Origin: Tetragonia tetragonoides
Lineage: Eukaryota > Streptophyta > Magnoliopsida > Caryophyllales > Aizoaceae
Assembly: GCA_038025085.1 (NCBI GenBank)
Contig: CM076147.1
Coordinates: 31,200,266-31,264,265, forward strand
Direction: 5' to 3'
DNA length: 64,000 nt
Below are positions 37,070-48,999 of the stretch, piece after piece (the stretch's first letter is position 1; every line of letters begins with the position of its first letter). The position numbers and the translations under genes were made by a program. Below the pieces are notes generated by a model. That model was not told the origin of the DNA. It was given only the letters and a program-made list of their open reading frames with translations, and did not search any database.

Positions 37070-39009
37070 TCATGGTTCAGATAAACAACTTACTGGAAAT
37101 ATGGTTAGGTGGTGCAGTCTTCTCATGAAGGACCTCCATTGAGGAACCGAGATGCCATCCAGTTCCAGACTCTGCTCATTTATACTGTAATCTTCATCAT
37201 CATCATCATCATCATCTTGTGGCTCTATTCTATTCCCTTCATCATCGAAATACTGGATTCGCCAGGCGTCTTCGAGCAAATCAGAGTCACTTAGAGGTTC
37301 TTGGTTAAGCGACGCGGTGTAATAGAAATAGAGGGCCTTCTTTAAGTAGCAGAAACAATCCTGCACCATGTCTAGGAGGAGAACCATCGAGTGGACTGGA
37401 GGTAGCCCCTCGCCCAAAACCTGAATTACATCAAGTTGATGCTCCGCTGGTACCAGACGCATCAAAACAGCTCGCAGAATGTTAGCAAAATAATCCCAAT
37501 CATAATAGAGAGGACTAAAAGGCACTCCGAAGTGATCCTTATGCAGGAACTCAGTGGTATAGTCTGGTAACCATGGCCATGCCACATTCCCCACACCGAC
37601 CAGCTGGTTCGAACCAGGGTACATAGATCTAGATCTCAATTGTTCCATAAAGCTGGTGTATCCTGAGCAAGTTCTTATATTCACGTAACCTCTAATATCT
37701 CCATCCAAACCCGGGGGACTTCCCCATGGTTTCACGATAATGGGAATGAGCCGGATCACACGACGATTGCGAAGTCGTGCAAAAGCCAGAGAAGCTTGGG
37801 TTTTGACTTTGCTACTAGACGGACCAGTAACTGAGATCTCGGATATGAGAGATACAATACTAGGCGAATGACAGCCAGACCTGTACAAAATGCACGTAGA
37901 TACCCTCAAATCATAATCCAAATAAATCCCTCTGGAACTCGAAAACTGGCAGGACACAAGACAAGCAGAAGCAAAGCCTATACATGTGGTAACAAAGTAA
38001 GGAAGAACAAAATGCAGAAGCCAGAAATGCAAAATTCAATGCCTAGGAAAATCAAAGGCATGCAAACATTCCCCAATATCAGAACAAAATAACTCCAAGT
38101 AGAAAATTTAAAACAAATAAGGAAACCACCAAAACCTGTAGATAATGGCAAGAACAACAATACCAGCACTTCAAGATTACAGTATGTATCAATCAACTAT
38201 TAGCATACAATTACTACCAAATACAGCACATAACATTGCAACCCAGAAATTCAATTCAAAATCCACAAAAAAATCAGAACCTCCCAATTGCAAGAAATTA
38301 GACAGATGGAGCGGATGGAGCGGATGATGCTCCACCCGATCCGAATGTGATCCATTTACAACCCTATCTACCACTCAATCAGAAACCCAAAAAACATAAC
38401 AAACACCACCAACAAAATACATAAGCACGATCTTTATTCAGTACTATCATAAAAAACCATACAAAAACCCATTTAGATATTCATAACAAAAACCCATTAA
38501 AAACCTGTTTCCTACAATCACAACAAAAATCCGTAAAAACAAACCCATATTCTATAATCATAGCAAAAACCCATAAGAAACCCATTTTATCTACAATCAT
38601 AAGAAAACCCACAAACAAAACCAATAAATTTCACATTACAATATAACAAAGATTGATCAAGAACAAGAGAGAAATTATAAATGTATATATACCTCAAACG
38701 AAAGATGAATTTTTTGTTTGGCAACAGAGAACAATCACTATCGTCACTGCTGGAACCCTTTTCTTTTGATTGAAATTGTGCATAACTGCTGTAACTCTCA
38801 TCAGAAGAAGAATATCTCATCATCTCATCGCCAATAATATCACTGTAATCATCAGAAGAATCACCATGTGTGTTGTCACTCTTATTAGCAGATGAAGGTT
38901 CTCCTTCCACCAGTATACCCTTTCCTTTATCATCTTTCTTTAACTCTTTTATCTCATTATCAGATGAATGTTCATCTTCCTCTATTATAATACCCTTTCC
39001 TTTTATCAT
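37070..39009 (-). CDS. Gene B: unrecognised acidic protein, two exons (353 aa), possibly decaying
   Basis: I do not recognise the family; gene A is its broken inverted duplicate. Exon 1 is 39009-38693 (donor AG|GTATATAT) and exon 2 is 37814-37070 (acceptor CTAG). The phases join and the frame is open to TGA at 37070. The N-terminal part is acidic and repeated (KGKGI.(V/I)E(G/E) units, many S, D, E). The middle has basic/aromatic segments (FARLRNRRVIRLIP, WPWLPDYTTEFL), then a DDDDDDDEDY run and SVPQWRSFMRRLHHLTIFP. A putative donor GTAAGT at 37093 could continue to another exon, but gene A stops at the aligned place. The start is doubtful: an ATG at 39103, aligned with the gene A ATG, opens a frame that ends after about 44 codons because one repeat unit has an extra A (AAAAGG for AAAGG) near 39000. 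The TATA core is also mutated. Expression evidence would decide. Confidence 0.6.
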
Positions 39010-39157
39010 CTTCCTCCATTATAATACCCTTTCCTTTATCATCTTCCTCCATTATTATAGCCTTTCCTTTATCATCTTCCTCTAACTCTGTTAGTATAAC
39101 CATTGTTACGCTAATGACTGGAGAGAGAGAATGAGTGTTTTAGTAGTTTGTTTGTGG

Positions 39158-39770
39158 GTTGAGAGTAGAGATGGCAAAACCCGACCCGACCCGACTCGAG
39201 ATAATCGACTCGACCCGCCCGATATCAGACTCGTCCGACACCCAAAAATGTATCAATTATCATTATCCGAAACCGACCCGACCCGGCCTGATCCAACCTG
39301 ATACCCGACAACACCGGTTCTTCGAATTGACCCGAAATCGATAACACCCGACCAGAAGTTACCCGAAACCGAAATGAACCCGAACCGACTGTACCCAAAA
39401 CCCGAGTATATCCGATTTATAATGACATAATACTCCAAATGATTGAAAAACCCGAAATAAACATACATGTAGTCCTTGTTATTGAAAATTTCCACATAAA
39501 TTTGAGTTTTTCATATTATTTTCGACTTTATAGGCTTTGAAACATGAATTAAATTTGACCTAATAGGACCCGAAAACCGAACTTACCCGAATCCGACTTA
39601 ACCGAAATCCAAACTGACCCGACCCTTGTTGACCCGTAACCCAACATCAGCATAAACCCGAATCAACCCAACTCGACCCAACCCGACCCGATATAACCCG
39701 AACCCGTAATGACCCAAAACCAAAAGGACCCGATCCAAACTCGACCCGATCCGCCCGATTGCCACCTCTA

Positions 39771-39778
<8 letters not shown>
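39158..39778. mobile_element. hAT-like non-autonomous element rich in CCCGA words, with perfect 8-bp target duplication
   Basis: The element is 39166-39770 (605 bp). Its ends are TAGAGATGGCAAAACCCGA and, on the other strand, TAGAGGTGGCAATCGGG. A perfect duplication GTTGAGAG lies at 39158-39165 and 39771-39778. The subterminal regions consist of degenerate ACCCG/CCCGA words around an AT-rich centre, as in the element at 780-1404. It is absent at the matching place in the left arm (about 21095), so it inserted after the duplication, in the leader of gene B. Confidence 0.9.

Positions 39779-39812
<34 letters not shown>
39774..39812. repeat. (GA)n microsatellite
   Basis: About 19 GA units directly next to the hAT-like element, in the presumed 5' leader of gene B. 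A GAGATAATGAGGGTTTAG unit is duplicated just beyond it. Confidence 0.95.
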
Positions 39813-39816
<4 letters not shown>

Positions 39817-40586
39817 TGAGGGTTTAGCTTCGTTTGTGGGGAGAGAGAGAGATAATGAGGGTTTAGTTATTTTTGTGGGTTTCTAGGGAGAAGTTCTGAA
39901 TTTCTACGAGCTTGGGAGAGGGAGAGAGGTACAGAGAGTGGAGAGAGAGAAAGGGGTGTCAATTTGTCATGATGAAATCCCGCCAAGAGGCATTAATTTC
40001 AGACTGAGAATCTTTTTTTTTTTTGTTTTTCTTTTATTACTTTTTTTTAGCCATGTGCAAGGTTGGTTATTCTTTAAGAGTATTATTAAATCCCACCCAT
40101 CATTTATTAAAGGGATTGCTAAACGTAAATCACATATTACTAAACGCAAACTTCTTTTTCCCATAATACCCTTAATTATTTTCTAATCCATTTCTCTCTC
40201 CTTTCCTTTTGAGTTCTGACGATGGCTACTATATTGAGAAAAATGGGAAATGGTTTGCAACCATGAACTTCAGAATCAATTTCACAAACTTCACTTAAGA
40301 CCCCATGACAACAACCCCAATATGGAAGCACACAGGGATTTCGCCGGCGTGACGGTGGATGGCAGGAGAAGGTGGATGAGGGACGCCGCACTCTCGTGGA
40401 TGGAGCAGCGTCCCGACTCACGAAGGAGATTCGTTCTCGTTTCCCGTTCTCAACTGCTACCACCTAGACTCCAGCCGCGCCACCCACCCAGACTCCGCCC
40501 TTCAGCCACCATGTCGATCACCAACCACTGCGCGATAGCGCTGCGCAACTCTAGACAATGCATGCGCGCTGCGCTACTTTATTGTC

Positions 40587-40695
<109 letters not shown>

Positions 40696-41026
40696 TTGAT
40701 ATTAATATTAATAACAAAAAACAAAAATAAAAATAAAAATAATAATAGTAATAATAATGTCAATAAAAAATAAAACGCAAAAAATAATAACAGTGCAACT
40801 TTGCGCAGCGCGACCGCGCAGTGCAACTCCGCGCAACACGGTCGCGTTCCGCAACCTATGCAAACTGTCATTAAAAAAAAATAATAAATGGCATCGTTGC
40901 TGCCATTAATACGCGACACTTTTTTTTTCCATATGAGAACATTTTGAACTTTTGGTGGGTGCGTGGTGGTGGTGGTGTGTAATGGTGGTGGTGGATGAGG
41001 AGAGAGAAAGAATAAAGTAAGCAAAG

Positions 41027-41029
<3 letters not shown>

Positions 41030-41072
<43 letters not shown>
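41030..41072. repeat. (GA)n microsatellite
   Basis: About 21 GA units followed by GGTGGT repeats, inside the TIR element at 40078-41223. Confidence 0.95.
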
Positions 41073-41075
<3 letters not shown>

Positions 41076-42251
41076 GGAATGGTGGTGGTGGTGGTGGTGG
41101 AGAGAGAAAGAGTGAAAGAAGGAAAGAGTAGAAAAAGAAGAGAATAAAATTAAAATAAGGGTAAAATACTCACTTAAGTTGGGTGAGATTTATTAAAAGA
41201 GTGGGTAGGATTTAGGTGGATTGTTCTTTAATTCACAGCCAGCTACACAAAACACAGCCCACTTTTACAATAGTTTGTTCATGTTTTGATTTCACGAATT
41301 TTCACCTATTATAATTTTTCCTTATTGACACCATTCACTTAAATGTTGTCGGGTCATTCATGGGTCGGGTTTATGAGGAAAAGTTCTGACACGCCTAAAT
41401 TTTGTTACGTACAACAAGGTTGAGTAATGTTGTTATATAGGTGTAGTGTAAGAGAAGATCGAAATGGTCTAGTGATTATTATTATATGTTTTTCCCCCTT
41501 ATTTTGGATGGTTAAAATTGGAAGATACTGTATTAGAAGAGGACGATTAAGATTGCATGGTACACATATTAATTTCCTAGCTAATTCTATTACTAGATAC
41601 ATTATACTTGATTCATTCTCTTCTTGAAACGACTTGTTGATGATCTATCGCTTAAAAAGTAGTACTCCTAGTAGATTAGATAATTGAGTGCCATTTGATG
41701 AGTAATAATTGAGAACAAGGGAGAAAAGACGTAGACAATATGAAATAATGAAAGAGTGAAAGATAATTTATCTTTTGTTCTCATTTCCCCTGCTTCATTG
41801 ATAAATCACAACTTTTAGGTTCGGATGAGTGTGCTTTGAGTAGCCACGCAAATTTCATTGCCAAAGCAAAATTTGTATTAAACTATAGTTTAAAATTACA
41901 CCCAATAAAGATAGAGCACTATTTCCATGGGGAAGTTTCTTCTTAATTTAAATCGAGCCTAGTTGCATTTTGTGCAACCCACATTTAGTTGGCCTACGAA
42001 GCAGGAAGCACCTGTAAGAAGAACAGGCCCTTTGCTCCTTGCCCCCCAAGTCAAGCAATGCTGATGAGTGATTGCTCAGCCGATCACACAGTTGTAGCAG
42101 CTTTGTGAAGCAATTTAATACGAGAATGTGTGCACTGTGCAGTAGTGTGCCCTGGCACCTCACTGCGTTCCCATGATTATATACCAAAAATTAAGAGGCC
42201 GCCTCTGAAGATGGACCGAAGAATGATGGAGTTGCCCCCCTAAGCCACTGT

Positions 42252-43520
42252 CTAATTGGAGAACAGATCAGTCAAAATTTCTAAACTCTCGGAATAAATC
42301 TTCCGAGTGAATAGAAAACAAGGCCGTTCCTGTCCATTCCACATGCATTGTTTGACAATCACAGTGCTCTGCATTACATGATCAAAGTACATAAACTGTT
42401 GTCAGCCTAACTCCAAGGATTTTAAATCTTTTCTCAAGTATCTAAAAGTATATCAAGGCGAAGAATTTATACCTTATCATCGCTAGTGATATGGGACATT
42501 CTTATCAGCAGCCTACATCAAGTAACAAAAATGTTAGCAGAGCGCCATTATTATTACCATAACAACACTAACTGCTCAAAGAGAATATGTAAACTAGAAT
42601 CATATACTGTCATATTTCTCAGAAGCTCACAATAAGTAATGTCTTCGGCCCTGAAGGACCTCGGATGCCACGCACTTTCTCTCGGACCAATCAACATAAG
42701 TCACTGGTCAGTTTGCTGTTCCCCCAGGATCAATCATCTGAACACATTAGAAGATACAATAATACTGAGAGAGGTATGAACTATAAACTCAGCAAGTACA
42801 ATATAGAAGAGTAAAGTTTACTAGCATGGAAGAAAGTCGGCAAATAATGCTGATCGGCATAGCAGTTTTTCCCATGCTCCACACCTGGCTGTGAAAGACA
42901 GAAAGACAAAGCAACATGAATACAAAAACCATATGAAGCAAGTTTCATAGATTCCAAGAGAAATCATGTCTTAATTAACGAGAACTGATCTGTACATAAG
43001 AGCCAAAAAGCTCTTTTAATCAAAAAGCTTGCAAGCTTGTTTCAAATTTGTTAATATGTAGGCGTCGATTATTGTTAAACAGCATATATAGGCTATGTTT
43101 TGTCGAAGCATCATTTATTTTCATAATCTACTGGCTCATAGTTCCTTAAGCAAATATGAAGAGAAGGGACATCCAAAGGGATTTTTGCCAAAGAAAACCC
43201 TAGAATGTACAACATTCTGGCAATGTTGTCTTAAAAGGGACAAAAAAGCACTTGACTATACACACTACACAGAGAAGACTGGGTGGGGGAAAAATAAGGA
43301 GAAGAATAAGTTACAAACCTTCAGACAAAGTTTGACAGCGATGGTAATATTACTTCGAAAAACTGACATCAGGTATGATTTATGAAGCATTGGTGGGCCA
43401 ATCATTGAAAACTGTAGAAGAATATCTACTTCATTATACTACCTGTGAATATCTACTTCAACCTCAGGCAACATGTGCTCAGAATATCTGCCAGTACCAT
43501 GCGGCCTAGGATCTAAGAAA
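42252..43520 (-). pseudogene. Core-2/I-branching (GT14-like) glycosyltransferase, C-terminal exons, decayed
   Basis: Plant members of this family are type II Golgi proteins of largely unknown acceptor. Candidate exons in order: 43520-43443 (FLDPRPHGTGRYSEHMLPEV), 43362-43319, 42888-42826 (KNCYADQHYLPTFFH), 42737-42608 (MIDPGG, then VDWSERK), 42512-42473 (HITSDDK) and 42368-42252 (MWNGQERPCFLFTRKIYSES, ending LFSN stop). Motif order and spacing match the family C-terminal half. Lesions: an in-frame TGA at 42710-42708 where the family has Trp, a 4-base gain after VDWSERK shifting the frame (about 42672-42669), loss of the usual KGAQWF-type segment between the first two exons, and a GC rather than GT donor after the third. 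The N-terminal exons were not recognised. Two LINE insertions lie upstream in the same orientation. Confidence 0.75.
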
Positions 43521-44800
43521 CTGGAAATAGAAAAAACAAGAGTAATTAGTTTTTCCCTCACTAAATACAAAATAGAAAGCACAATGGGAGCAAGAGAATA
43601 AAAGGAAAATAAGTTAACTGCTTGAAAATATAGATTCGGGTTCACCCAGAAACCTAGAGAAGGCAATGGATTCATCTAAGAACTAGAACAGGCAAGTACA
43701 ATGATAAATGTATTCTTCAACAGATAGCAACAATCTAAGGAGACTTTTTCAACAAAACAATCAAGTACATAGTTGCCGAGTTGCATTACAAATTGGTCCG
43801 ATAATAGGCTAAATCGTGACAACTGACAAATGACCAATGCTTTAAGTAACATATATAGTTACATGGCTATTTTAAATAACAAGCTATCCATATCTTTGAC
43901 GTGGTGTCCACTTGCAGATAAAAATGTGAGAATAGGAGCTATCAAGAAAACTTCTATAGTGGTATCATGAATCTGATACATTTTCTGCATATCTTCTCAA
44001 GGAAAAGAAAAAAAATGTTCATCAGCAGCAAGATTATCCTTATTCCTTCCTAATCCACAAATCAATTTGCACTCATACAATCTTCCATAACCCACTATCA
44101 GATAGCAATCATGCATATTCAGAGAATTTGATACTCAGCCTTTTAAGTTCAGTTTTATCTTACCATCATCAAAATACACGGATTAGTTCTCAAACGTTGG
44201 GAACAGAAGTTAAAGTTCCCTTTCGGTGCAGACCGTTTAAAGCAGCATGCTAACATAAGCATGAATCACGCAGATATACAAACAATATGCAGATACCTTA
44301 ATCATGCTAGACTTAGTTCTTCATATAACAAGACTAGTATGTCAAAAGGTTATGATTGCAGGGATAAGCTTCTTACTAGGTAATAAAGCTGACATTTGAG
44401 AACATGAGGTAGTTGTAAACATAGTCAAAGTTATGGAATTGTTCCCAGCATGTTACTTACCTTTATTGGTGTGTCAATGTACTCAGGATTAAAGAGTAGA
44501 GCTTTAGGTTGATTGTGGATAGTTTTTTTTTTTTGGCTAATTTGATGGTGCGTGGGTAGTTTGTGCATAGGATATTATCAATGTTCTTAAAATCTTAGTA
44601 CCTTCAAATAAAATGCACAATACTGAGTCAAATAAAAGTGGATACTTTAGCTTGGTAGCATAGTTCTATCTTTAGAGAGCATCCTCTGATGCATAAGCTC
44701 CTCATATGGTCAAATCTTCAAAACACTTCTCCAACTTGAGACTTTGTACCAATCTGTAAAAGAAAAGGTTAGTTAGTATTAATCCATCCTTCCTCAACAC
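43521..44800. other. Intron-like DNA between the glycosyltransferase exons and a LINE
   Basis: No coding segment, mobile element end or RNA gene was recognised. It is probably an intron of the decayed glycosyltransferase gene or its remains. Confidence 0.4.
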
Positions 44801-44801
44801 T

Positions 44802-46239
44802 TTTTTTTGGGGAAAAGTTAGCGATTTTATTCATCCACCCGGGGTAAAAAGTATAGTTAATTTTTTACATGGCAGGGCATCCGCATACCCATACCAGCGC
44901 CTGAATTCTCTAAATCAATCACACTAACATAATCAGACAAGATTTATAACACTACTATCTCCCCTGTATACTATATCTATACATTCTTATAGAGCTAGTG
45001 AACTTAATATGAGGAATAATTTGGGAAATAGTCCTCAGAATGCTACTAAAGATCCTATTGTTTCTCTCTCTCCATAATTCATAAACAGCTGCAGCTAGCA
45101 CAGTACTCTTAAGTCTCTGTTTCAGGTTCTTCCCTCGAACATACTTTTGAAACCACTTGCATTCATGCCTTAGGGACATAGGCCTTCTAGTTATGTCACA
45201 CCAGGTCAGTAATGAAGACCATACCTGATATGAAAATGCACAACAAAAAAACAAATGAGTAGAGGATTCCTCATCTACACCACACAAACAACACCTATTA
45301 GCCAGGTATATACCCCACCTCTGGATATTATCCACTGTCGTAAGTTTGTTAGCTGCAGCAAGATTAAGTGTGATCATATGCCTCGGAACCGCCATACTCT
45401 TCCAGGTGGGTTTTTTCCCAAGGGCAAGCTAAACCATGGTCCCTTGGAATGAACTTGAAACTTTCCTGTCAAACCCCACTTCATAAACATAGCTTGGGCT
45501 TGTTGAGCTGCAACTGTTTCTTCCACAAAAAAGAGTCATTCTGTATACTCTTAGCTTCCCAAAAGGAGTTGTTTCTAAAGATAATATCGCTGGATCCAAT
45601 CAACCCATAGAGATTTTTGTCCTGTCAAAATCTTCCAAAAATCCACTAACAAAAAGGAGTTTTGTTCCAGTAGGAACTGTCTTAGACATTGAAACCCCCT
45701 TCAGTCAGTGGTTCACAAATGGAGCTACAGCTCTTGAACACCATTCTAGCATGACCATCAATACATCCCCAGAACAAGGCCCTGCATAGCTGATCTAGCT
45801 TGTCGTTGTTGTCATGTGCCCTTCCTGAATATAAGGTTTTCTCTCAACAGTTCTTCTAAGAAGATTCCTTGTGCAACTTTCTGGGCTATATTTGAAAACC
45901 ATACTTGGTCCCTCTGTTAGAGACCAATTACTGTGCTCGGGGACATATTATCCACTATCCAGATTACCAAATTAGCTATATGAGGCCATACAGTTTCTCA
46001 AACTTTCTTGGGCTTTTTCTACCTTCCTGCAAATAATTTTGTTTTATGCCTTCACATCTGTATTTGGTGGTCTTTTAATCAGTGACCAAATAACTTCAGG
46101 TTCTTAACTTCTACCGTTTCTGTTAACTATTAATTGCTTTGCATATCTTATTCCTTCTTATGAGAGAAGTTTTTTTTTTTTTTTTGGTTATGTGTCCAGT
46201 GGTTCACCATAAAACGCCAGCATAGTATAAATAGTCATT
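44802..46239 (-). mobile_element. LINE, 5'-truncated, with reverse-transcriptase zinc-binding domain
   Basis: The minus-strand frame 45395-44955 encodes a zf-RVT domain: NIQRWGIYLANRCCLCGVDE, SSTHLFFCCAFSYQVWSSLL and ELWRERNNRIF, as in plant LINE ORF2. The A-rich tail lies at about 44809-44802. Upstream, 45800-45660 holds degraded RT-terminal sequence (RALFWGCIDGHA, CEPLTEGGF). The segment 45750-46239 is near-identical to 28240-28728. No target duplication was fixed. Confidence 0.75.
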
Positions 46240-46630
46240 CGAAAGCAGAGGCAATGAATTGAAGCTTATGGTATAAATATTGAATAATCTCCATCTACAG
46301 ACATGAAAAGAACTAAGGAAACAGAAAGCTCCGATTCTAAAAGGACCGTAATACCACAATAGAATAGGACCTCGGATATGTATCTCTGTCAAGACTCAAG
46401 AGAGCCTCTTCAAATATTTTAGGTACTACCATTAAGTTCATCTACTCAACCACCGCAATCAAGATAATTTTCCAGTTGCATTAGTATAGACCATAAAAAC
46501 AGAAAAACCTGGGTAGATCTGTACAAAAGATAATTTTGGTATACACTCCGGTATCCTAAAACCCATTTTAATTTTAGATTAAAAATATTTACCAAAAAAA
46601 ATTACTATAGTGTACCATATTAGTTAACTG

Positions 46631-47150
46631 TTTTTTTTTTTTTAGATAAGAAATATTTTATTAATCAAAAGTTGAAATAATACAAACAATGAGGATACGA
46701 TATCCTCAAAGAAACAAAGAACAAGATATCTACAAGTCACGCCAATGGCGTTGAATAACCCTAAGTGGGACACCCTTAAAGGCCCTGACTGCCTTAGCCC
46801 AAAGGATATCCAGATAAACTACCCGATCCCAAACCAAGTCAACATTCTTTTCCACATTGGAAAAGACCCTCGCATTTCTCTCCAACCAAGTGCACCAGAG
46901 GATAGTCATGCAAGCACATCTCCACAATAACCTACCCTCCTTTCCCTTCCTAGAAGTGGCCCACAGTAGCTGGAGTGCTGGACACACAAAAGGCTCCCCA
47001 CACAACAGTCTATCCCCGGCAAAATCACGCATCACAAACAAATGCAAACAAACCATTTTCCCCGTCCTGATGACACATAACGCACATGTTCGGTAGGAGA
47101 GACCAGCTCGGCCTCTGGCGTTGTACAATATCATAGGTGTTCAATTTACT
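46631..47150 (-). mobile_element. Second LINE 3' end with poly(A) tail
   Basis: The minus-strand frame 47134-46730 encodes the C-terminal part of a LINE ORF2: RTCALCVIRTGKM, DRLLCGEPFVCPALQLLW, CMTILWCTWLERNARVFSNV, and ends IQRHWRDL. A 3' trailer with AATAAAATATTTCTTATC follows, and the A tail is the T run at 46631-46643. It differs from the LINE at 44802, so it is a separate insertion. Confidence 0.8.
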
Positions 47151-48343
47151 GAGCACCAAAGTCCATACAAAAGCACATAGCTTCGGAGGGACCTTAGACT
47201 TCCAAATAAAGGTAGATAAAGGGAAATGTGGAAACTGTGATGGTACAAAAGTATGCTACTTCCAGGACATCCTAATATGATGCATGAGAAGGAAGCAACA
47301 AATCCACCTAAACACTTCCAACATATTTCATGTCTTCATAGTCAGTGTAGTCAACCAAACCATTGGTCGCTTATCCATAGATTAGTGTTCAAAACAAGCA
47401 AGCAAGTTGAGTTTCAAGAGAAGCACAATAGATAAATACTGAAACTAGATACAGTTAAGTAACAATGCGACAAACTTAGTTTTAAAAAGCGCGCCTGAGG
47501 CGCATGTGAGTGTAAAATGAGGGGAAAAAAAACATCAGCCTGAAAACTGTCTCTCTCATCACCCTCTCAAACAAGCAGAAGAAAAAACTCCTCTCTAATA
47601 TTCAAGTATTTCCCTTCAAAAATGGTATAAGGCTCAACATGCCTAGCAGAAGACCTCTCAATGTGGAAACAACATCCAGCTCGATAATTTGACCTAATTC
47701 ATATTTCAATCCAAAATTTTCGTTTAATCATTTGAAAAAGATAATGTGAATCTTATAAATTACCCTCTTTGACCGCTTTCTTGTGGTGAGTTGACCAACT
47801 GCATTCTGTAACCAAGATTGTCAAGCCAAATAAACTAATATTATCAAACGTCCCAATTTTTGGCCAAAAAACCTAATATGTGACCACAATCATAATCTAA
47901 AATGAGTATACTCAAGCCGAACCAATTACTATTCTGAAGCCAAAATTCAGTTATAACTATCTATTAATCCAAATTATGCATAACAATTTTAGAATTAAAT
48001 CAAAACAGACCATTCATTCAGACAACTTTTCACAAAATTAACATTATAAAAAATAAATAAAAATCACCAATTGAGCATCAAAACAGCATAATCAGCGCAA
48101 ATTCAACCAAAGAAACACTACGTACACAAAAACGAGACCTCAACAATCGAGCAAAAAGAAACACATTCTCAATTGAACAACAACAAAAACAACAATCTGT
48201 ATAACAAAAAACTAAAGCAATTCGAAGAAAGGTACGGAAACAAGAATGCGAAACAATCAAACAACTCACCGTCACCGAGAGAAGAGCTCGGGCGAACTGG
48301 CAGTTTGGATTTGAGAGAAATGGATTCAACCATCTTCATTTTT
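47151..48343 (-). other. Possible first exons of an unidentified minus-strand gene
   Basis: An ATG at 48343 opens MKMVESISLKSKLPVRPSSS, closed by a good donor (GACG|GTGAGT at about 48272). A phase-compatible candidate exon at about 47817-47773 encodes ECSWSTHHKKAVKE between a CAG acceptor and a GTAATT donor. A TATAAATAG lies about 125 bp upstream of the ATG. I cannot name the product, and nothing links it to the glycosyltransferase remains downstream. The rest of the stretch shows nothing. Confidence 0.3.
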
Positions 48344-48585
48344 CATAACTTTCTCTCTCTTAGGAAATAATTGAGCTTGCACCAATAACTAAGCATTTCT
48401 CCAGAGAAAGTGATTCAGTTACGTCCTGCGAATTAACGGACAAGAGAGGGGACGGCAACGGAGAACTATTTATACCGTACGGTGCGTTATTGGTTCATTG
48501 GGCTTTACGCGTATGTATATGCTCTATTTTTTTATTTATTTTTTTTGGCTCATCCTATGTAACTATGTATATGCTCTATGTATAC

Positions 48586-48839
48586 TTATTTGTTAGAGAT
48601 AGAAATCAAATATGGAAAATATATTGGATGAATATATTTTTTATATATATTTAGGAGACTAAATATTTGATATTATATATTTAGGATATTATATATGTGA
48701 TTTAATGTATTTAGGAAATTAGTATATTTAGGATATTGATTGTGCTTGGAGAATAAGTTATTGTAGTCTATAAATATGGGATCTTCCCAGTTCAATAATA
48801 AGAAATAATATTATGAGCATATTATAATTTATCATTATT
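48586..48839. mobile_element. Short solo LTR (244 bp) with 5-bp target duplication
   Basis: The sequence 48591-48834 starts TGTTAGAGATAG and ends TTTATCA, flanked by TTATT at 48586-48590 and 48835-48839. It contains CTATAAATATGG followed by AATAATAAGAAATAATATT, resembling a retroelement TATA box and polyadenylation area, and repeated TATTTAGGA words. No coding sequence adjoins it. Confidence 0.65.
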
Positions 48840-48999
48840 TAATACTCCATGAGCCGACTTCAATGTATGAGATATCACTTTGATCATAGGATGTAATAAG
48901 TGGATGCCCGTACGTTACACTTAATGTGATTGTATAATGCTTGCTTGACTATTTTTTCAAACTTGTTATACATTAATAATTATAGAGTTAAATGAAACA

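Noticed and set aside
39253..39495. Minus-strand 80-codon frame
   Set aside because: It lies wholly inside the hAT-like element at 39166-39770 and is built from CGGGT words.
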